DNA of 64,000 bases, from the NCBI RefSeq assembly GCF_004345365.1, contig NZ_SLVF01000002.1, forward strand, positions 124,001-188,000, read 5' to 3'. Below the pieces are notes generated by a model. That model did no database searches, had not been told where the DNA came from, and worked only from the letters and a program-made list of their open reading frames with translations. A program made the translations under genes and the position numbers. This DNA comes from Kribbella sp. VKM Ac-2568. Its GTDB lineage: Bacteria > Actinomycetota > Actinomycetes > Propionibacteriales > Kribbellaceae. Below, piece after piece: positions 59,866 through 64,000 of the stretch; the stretch's first letter is position 1, and every line of letters begins with the position of its first letter.

Positions 59866-61344
59866 TCAGCCCTGGCCGGTGAGCTTCTCGCGGAGGGCCT
59901 GCAGGGCCTCGTCGGAAGCGAGCGCACCCTCGACGGGGGCGTCGTCCTTCGGGGCGGCGGCGGAGGAGTACGTGGACGCCTCGCCTGCCTCGACGTCGGC
60001 CGTCTTGGCCTCTTCGATCTGCTTCTTGTGGGCCTCCCAGCGCGCGTGGGCCTCGGCGTACTGCCGCTCCCACTCCTCACGCTGCTTGTCGAAGCCCTCG
60101 AGCCACTCGCCCGTCTCCGGGTCGAAGCCGTCCGGGTAGACGTAGTTGCCCTGGTCGTCGTACGTCGCCGCCATGCCGTACAGCGTGGGGTCGAAGTCGT
60201 CGGAGACCGGGTCCAGCCCCTCGTTGGCCTGCTTCAGCGACAGCGAGATCCGGCGACGCTCGAGGTCGATGTCGATGATCTTGACCATCGTGTCGTCGTT
60301 GACCTGGACGACCTGCTCCGGGATCTCGACGTGACGCTCGGCCAGCTCGGAGATGTGCACCAGACCCTCGATGCCCTCCTCGACGCGGACGAACGCACCG
60401 AACGGAACCAGCTTGGTGACCTTGCCGGGCACGATCTGGCCCATCTGGTGGGTCCGGGCGAACTGCTGCCACGGGTCTTCCTGGGTCGCCTTCAGCGACA
60501 GCGAGACGCGCTCGCGGTCCATGTCGACGTCCAGCACCTCGACGGTGACCTCCTGGCCGACCTCGACGACCTCGGTCGGGTGGTCGATGTGCTTCCAGGA
60601 CAGCTCGGAGACGTGCACCAGACCGTCGACGCCACCCAGGTCCACGAACGCACCGAAGTTGACGATCGAGGAGACGACACCCTTGCGGATCTGGCCCTTC
60701 TGCAGCTGGGTGAGGAAGTTCATCCGCACCTCGGACTGCGTCTGCTCCAGCCACGCACGGCGCGACAGGACCACGTTGTTGCGGTTCTTGTCGAGCTCGA
60801 TGATCTTGGCCTCGATCTCCTGGCCGACGTACGGCTGGAGGTCGCGGACCCGGCGCATCTCGACCAGCGAGGCCGGCAGGAAGCCACGGAGGCCGATGTC
60901 CAGGATGAGTCCACCCTTGACGACCTCGATGACGGTGCCGGTGACGACGCCGTCCTCTTCCTTGATCTTCTCGATCGTGCCCCACGCCTTCTCGTACTGA
61001 GCGCGCTTCTTGGACAGGATCAGACGGCCTTCCTTGTCCTCCTTCTGGAGAACCAGGGCCTCGACGTGATCTCCGACGTTGACGACCTCGTTCGGGTCGA
61101 CGTCGTGCTTGATCGACAGCTCGCGCGAGGGGATGACGCCTTCGGTCTTGTAACCGATGTCGAGGAGGACCTCGTCCCGGTCGACCTTGACGATGGTGCC
61201 CTCGACGATGTCGCCGTCGTTGAAGTACTTGATGGTCTGATCGATCGCCGCGAGGAAGTCTTCCTCCGACCCGATGTCATTGACCGCTACCTGCGGGGTG
61301 GTGCGTACTGCGGGGTCGAGAGGTGCCTCGATGCTGGCCGTCAT
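59866..61344 (-). CDS. rpsA: 30S ribosomal protein S1
   Basis: A 492-aa protein from MTASIEAPLDPAVRTTPQVA. Four S1 RNA-binding repeats are visible, at about residues 45-115, 130-195, 215-285 and 300-370; repeat 3 shows GVVSSIVNFGAFVDLGGVDG and repeat 4 GKVTKLVPFGAFVRVEEGIE. The C-terminus is a Glu/Ala-rich tail with charged coil (WERQYAEAHARWEAHKKQIE). S1 aids mRNA binding on the ribosome. Four repeats rather than six is standard for actinobacteria. Confidence 0.97.
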   Translation of the reverse strand: MTASIEAPLDPAVRTTPQVAVNDIGSEEDFLAAIDQTIKYFNDGDIVEGTIVKVDRDEVLLDIGYKTEGVIPSRELSIKHDVDPNEVVNVGDHVEALVLQKEDKEGRLILSKKRAQYEKAWGTIEKIKEEDGVVTGTVIEVVKGGLILDIGLRGFLPASLVEMRRVRDLQPYVGQEIEAKIIELDKNRNNVVLSRRAWLEQTQSEVRMNFLTQLQKGQIRKGVVSSIVNFGAFVDLGGVDGLVHVSELSWKHIDHPTEVVEVGQEVTVEVLDVDMDRERVSLSLKATQEDPWQQFARTHQMGQIVPGKVTKLVPFGAFVRVEEGIEGLVHISELAERHVEIPEQVVQVNDDTMVKIIDIDLERRRISLSLKQANEGLDPVSDDFDPTLYGMAATYDDQGNYVYPDGFDPETGEWLEGFDKQREEWERQYAEAHARWEAHKKQIEEAKTADVEAGEASTYSSAAAPKDDAPVEGALASDEALQALREKLTGQG

Positions 61345-61594
61345 GTGGTGGGTTGCTCCGTGGGCTGATGGTGTCGTACGGGTGCGCAAGGACCGTTGGA
61401 TCGCACCCAACCGCTGGATTGCCTGAACAGGACAGATTCACCACCGACTGCTTGCGAGCACGAGCCTGCTCCGTCCGAGGTCGCGCGGGCCCATAGCGCA
61501 TCTCACAGAATACGTGTACTGACTCGGGCACGGCAACCCGGGGCACCCGGTCCGAACCAGGCGCCCGCCGAGGTCTCCCGACGTAGCACTGCAC
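61345..61594. other. rpsA leader/promoter region
   Basis: About 250 bases upstream of rpsA and downstream of the APH gene on the same strand. It should hold the strong rpsA promoter, but no confident box could be picked. No gene was recognised. Confidence 0.45.
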
Positions 61595-62503
61595 TCAATG
61601 TACGACGTCCAGGTCGGGTCGGCCGCCCGCGAGGTCCCCCGTGTCGGCGATCCGGGTGATCAGGGTGTGCGCGGCGACCGCCACCGGGTTCGCCGGCCGC
61701 CGGGCCGCGAGGTCGATCAGGGCCCACAGATCCGCCGCGCGCCCCCGCTCCTCGAGCCGGTCCCCGAGGTCCGGACCGGTCTCCCGTACGACGCTGAGCA
61801 CCGCCCTCCCGAGCACCGGGTCCTCACAGAAGCGGAGCAGGTTCCCCAGGTCCGTGTACGGCGATCCGGCGTGCGCGAACTCCCAGTCGATCAGCCCGGT
61901 GAGCTCCGCGGTGTCAGGGTCGACCAGCAGGTTCTTCGGGTTGAAGTCGCTGTGCACCAGGCAGATCCGTTCCACCCCGGTGTCGGCGAGGTCCTCCGCC
62001 CCGTCCAGCACGGAGTACAGGCTTTCCACCTGGTCGCGGGTGAGTCCCAGGTCCTCGACGTACCGGTCGAGCCACTGGGTCAGGCCGCCCGCGCCGAACG
62101 ACTCGATCAGCAGGTCGCGGCCGACGAACTCCCCGAAGGTGAGGAGAGGCATGCCACTGAGGCGGACGAGCAATGCGCCGAGCTGCTCCCCCACCTTCTG
62201 GCGTTCCTTGTCCCCGGCGGTGTCGAGATACGTCTGCAGGTTGATCCCGGGCAGCCGCTCGGTCAGTACATAAGGAGGCGCCCCGTCGCCAGCTGGGTCA
62301 GGCATCGCGTCCAGCACTCGCGGCACCGGGAGCAGTCCCCGGACGAGCCGCAGCAACGAGACATCCACGGCCGCGCGCTCCGGATGCCGGACGTAGAGCC
62401 GGAGCACTGCATCCTCCCCGGCCGCGCTCACGGCGTAGGTCTCCCCGCCGTAGCCGCCGGTGAGCGGTACAGCGCTGGCAGCGAGAGCCTCGAAGTCATC
62501 CAT
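61595..62503 (-). CDS. APH-family phosphotransferase
   Basis: A 302-aa kinase-like protein from MDDFEALAASAVPLTGGYGG. Nucleotide-lobe features are DAVLRLYVRHPERAAVDVSL; the catalytic loop is CLVHSDFNPKNLLVDPDTAE (H-x-D-x4-N) and the metal Asp is in LTGLIDWEFAHAGSPYTDLG. The WEFAHAG-type block is typical of APH/HSK2 enzymes of small-molecule or antibiotic phosphorylation. It is divergent from the TetR gene at 62616, with a wide 14-bp inverted repeat between the two, so it may be a TetR target. Confidence 0.86.
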   Translation of the reverse strand: MDDFEALAASAVPLTGGYGGETYAVSAAGEDAVLRLYVRHPERAAVDVSLLRLVRGLLPVPRVLDAMPDPAGDGAPPYVLTERLPGINLQTYLDTAGDKERQKVGEQLGALLVRLSGMPLLTFGEFVGRDLLIESFGAGGLTQWLDRYVEDLGLTRDQVESLYSVLDGAEDLADTGVERICLVHSDFNPKNLLVDPDTAELTGLIDWEFAHAGSPYTDLGNLLRFCEDPVLGRAVLSVVRETGPDLGDRLEERGRAADLWALIDLAARRPANPVAVAAHTLITRIADTGDLAGGRPDLDVVH

Positions 62504-62535
62504 GTCGCCGCATCCTTCCGCACATCGCCGACAAC

Positions 62536-62608
62536 CATTTCCGCTACCTTAGTTGCGTAAATCGAACCGCACTCCTAAGCTCATTACGAAACCGAGGTAG
62601 CGGAAATG
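62536..62608. promoter_or_regulatory. widely spaced 14-bp inverted repeat in APH/TetR divergent region
   Basis: CATTTCCGCTACCT (62536-62549) and AGGTAGCGGAAATG (62595-62608) are perfect inverted copies 45 bp apart. Each lies close to one of the two divergent start codons (62503 and 62616), as if one regulator site sits at each promoter, or the arms form a looped hairpin. Confidence 0.65.
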
Positions 62609-62615
62609 AGGAGCG

Positions 62616-63182
62616 ATGGTCGGGCGAGGAAGACCGCGGGATGCCGGCGTCGAGCAGCGGGTGCTGGCCGCCGCGCTCAACGAGATCCGGCAAGGCGGGT
62701 ACGCCGGACTCTCGGTCGACCGGGTCGCCGAGCAGGCGGGGGTGGCGAAGACGACGCTCTACCGCCGGTGGCCAAGCAAGGCCGAACTGGTGGTCGCGTT
62801 GATCACGAGCCTCCGGGAGGACGTCCCGTTCGAGCCGACCGACGACCCACGCCGCGACCTCACCGGCCTCGTCACCGCGATCGCGACCAACCTCGCCTCC
62901 ACTCCGCCCGCACTGATCGCGGACTTGGCCGCGGCCGCCGCCCGCGAACCGCGCGTCGGCGAGAGCGTCAGAGCCCTCTGGGCCGAGCGCCATCGCGCTG
63001 TGACCGCCGTCGTCGCGAAGGCCCAGGACGCGGGCCTCGTCCTCGACCACGTCTCCCCTGCGGTCCTGGTCGACCAACTCGTCGGCCCGCTGTACTACCG
63101 GCTCCTCGTCACCGGCGAGCCACTCACCCCCGACTACGCGAGGAAGCTCGTCCGCAGCGTCCTCGGACCTGAGGAGTCCTGA
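62616..63182 (+). CDS. TetR/AcrR-family transcriptional regulator
   Basis: A 188-aa regulator starting MVGRGRPRDAGVEQRVLAAA. HTH: LSVDRVAEQAGVAKTTLYRR, WPSKAELVVALI; the C-terminal domain is of the TetR_C_11 kind (LVDQLVGPLYYRLLVTGEPL). The ATG is preceded by AGGAG with good spacing. It overlaps the SRPBCC gene by one base (TGATG), and the wide inverted repeat in the upstream gap is the probable operator, linking the regulator, the SRPBCC gene and the divergent APH gene. Confidence 0.9.
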   Translation: MVGRGRPRDAGVEQRVLAAALNEIRQGGYAGLSVDRVAEQAGVAKTTLYRRWPSKAELVVALITSLREDVPFEPTDDPRRDLTGLVTAIATNLASTPPALIADLAAAAAREPRVGESVRALWAERHRAVTAVVAKAQDAGLVLDHVSPAVLVDQLVGPLYYRLLVTGEPLTPDYARKLVRSVLGPEES

Positions 63183-63730
63183 TGACCACCGCCACCGAGA
63201 ACAAGAACAAGAAGAGCCCGGTACGCCGTCGCGTGCTCGCCGGCGTCGGCGCCTTCGCCGTCCTGCTCGCCGGGTACTGCGTCTACGCGATCGCCCACAC
63301 GACCGTGCTCCACACCGAGATCGAGATCGACGCGACGCCCGACCAGGTCTGGCAGGTGCTCGCCGACCGCGACGCCTACCCCGAGTGGAACCCGTTCCTC
63401 GTGTCGTCGACGGGTGAGCTGAAGGTCGGCGCGAGGATCACCAACGTGCTCAAGGACACGAATGGCAAGGAGACGACCTTCACTCCGGAGCTGCTCGCGG
63501 TCGACCCGGGCAAGGAGCTGCGCTGGATCGGCAAGATCGGTTTCGGCGGCATCTTCGACGGCGAGCACTCGTTCCGGATCGAGCCCCTCGACGGCGGCCG
63601 GTCGAAGCTGATCCAGGAGGAGAGGTTCAACGGAGTCGCGGTCCCCTTCACGGTCGGCATGCTGAACGACACGATCAAGCCCCAGTTCCAGGCGATGAAC
63701 CAGGCCCTCGCGGCCCGCGCCGCCGGCTGA
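63182..63730 (+). CDS. membrane-anchored SRPBCC (START-like) protein
   Basis: A 182-aa protein: an N-terminal anchor RRRVLAGVGAFAVLLAGYCV (about residues 15-37), then a SRPBCC/polyketide-cyclase fold (IEIDATPDQVWQVLADRDAY; EWNPFLVSSTGELKVGARI; EHSFRIEPLDGGRSKLIQEE). Such domains bind hydrophobic ligands. The gene overlaps the TetR gene and is thus probably under its control. No catalytic residues were recognised. Confidence 0.88.
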   Translation: MTTATENKNKKSPVRRRVLAGVGAFAVLLAGYCVYAIAHTTVLHTEIEIDATPDQVWQVLADRDAYPEWNPFLVSSTGELKVGARITNVLKDTNGKETTFTPELLAVDPGKELRWIGKIGFGGIFDGEHSFRIEPLDGGRSKLIQEERFNGVAVPFTVGMLNDTIKPQFQAMNQALAARAAG

Positions 63731-63794
63731 CGCCGCGCACCCCGAGCCTGCGGAGGCGCACCTGAGCCGGCGCCGGTGCAACTGCGCCGCCGGT

Positions 63795-63806
63795 TAGGGT
63801 GATGCG
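63795..63806 (+). promoter_or_regulatory. possible -10 box for a leaderless transcript
   Basis: TAGGGT at 63795-63800 lies 6 bases before the GTG at 63807, the usual spacing in leaderless actinobacterial transcripts. There is no ribosome-binding site. Confidence 0.4.
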
Positions 63807-64000
63807 GTGGTGGAGCCGCGGCGGGTGGAGTTGAGCGAGCCGGAGACCTCGAGGGCCAGCCGGACCTACTGGGACTCGGCCGCCGGCGAGTACCTCGAGG
63901 AGCACGGCGCGTTCCTCGGCGACGACAAGTTCATCTGGTGTCCCGAGGGTGTGGACGAGGCAACCGCCCAGCTCCTCGGCCCGGTACGCGGCAAGCGCAT
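63807..64000 (+). CDS. class I SAM-dependent methyltransferase, 3' end beyond window
   Basis: The first 64 codons are present: from GTG at 63807, reading EPRRVELSEPETSRASRTYW then DSAAGEYLEEHGAFLGDDKF, IWCPEGVDEATAQLLGPV. The RTYWDSAAGEYLEEHG...WCPEG pattern matches the N-terminus of actinobacterial methyltransferases that precede the SAM-binding GxGxG motif, which should lie past the edge. A second GTG is 3 bases later. Substrate unknown. Confidence 0.75.
   Translation, partial: MVEPRRVELSEPETSRASRTYWDSAAGEYLEEHGAFLGDDKFIWCPEGVDEATAQLLGPVRGKR

Overview
The window reads as a chromosomal segment of a high-GC actinomycete. Most genes are tightly packed with 1-4 base start/stop overlaps (ATGA, GTGA, TGATG), GTG starts are common, and there is F420/PPOX chemistry, a mycobacterial-type SOS box and a four-repeat ribosomal protein S1. 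The gene content and the frequent GTAC-containing words suggest Kribbella or another Nocardioidaceae-like lineage; this is inference, not a database result. No rRNA, tRNA, CRISPR array or intact insertion sequence was seen.

Layout. 1-2,330: an alpha/beta hydrolase (cut by the window edge) and a quinone-oxidoreductase-like MDR behind a twin TGAGT-N2-ACTCA operator, then a decayed fragment of dnaE2. 2,469-5,151: the imuA'-imuB mutasome pair under a perfect LexA box. 5,187-8,652: LLM oxidoreductase and aldo/keto reductase divergent from a TetR regulator, then a PPOX-type F420/flavin protein joined in frame to a broken NTF2-like gene. 9,181-20,494: a large catabolic island, all on the minus strand: an NMT1/THI5-type ABC importer, Ldh-family dehydrogenase, RidA-like protein, FAH-family enzyme, GntR/FCD regulator, SDR, FAD-dependent aromatic monooxygenase, cupin and ACMSD-like amidohydrolase, followed by a second MDR and a second, closely similar GntR. 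Two copies of one 18-bp operator lie in front of the importer and the MDR. 20,890-24,207: a NarL-type two-component system, a MarR regulator and an azoreductase. 24,272-28,350: RlmA-type 23S rRNA methyltransferase, an ABC-2 exporter and a LolA-like secreted protein.

28,536-39,753 is a cobalamin block: cobN and a bchID-type chelatase/cobO/cobB/cobE-bluB operon, each behind its own cobalamin riboswitch; the two leaders also share a 14-nt element just before the start codon. cobD lies apart at 45,132-46,103 beside a histidine phosphatase. 40,091-44,470 holds a secreted vanadium-haloperoxidase-like enzyme, a truncated second copy, a small DUF6326 membrane protein, an orphan gene and a DUF3500 protein. 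46,204-48,943 is a three-gene set (penicillin-recognising serine hydrolase, dipeptide epimerase, NlpC/P60) that looks like cytoplasmic murein-peptide recycling. 49,019-50,325 is terC with a probable yybP-ykoY manganese riboswitch.

51,303-63,182 carries housekeeping genes uvrB, coaE and rpsA. Between uvrB and coaE sits a four-gene operon of a PrsW-like membrane protein, flanked by zinc ribbons and lacking most expected catalytic residues, and three single-pass proteins with low-complexity cytoplasmic tails. Two APH-type kinases flank coaE/rpsA. The right end has a TetR regulator with a wide 14-bp inverted repeat, an SRPBCC protein and the start of a methyltransferase.

The best candidates for undescribed biology are the 11-20 kb catabolic island with its two-site regulon, the PrsW-like/three-receptor operon, the CobE-BluB-third-domain fusion, and the shared leader element of the two B12 riboswitches.
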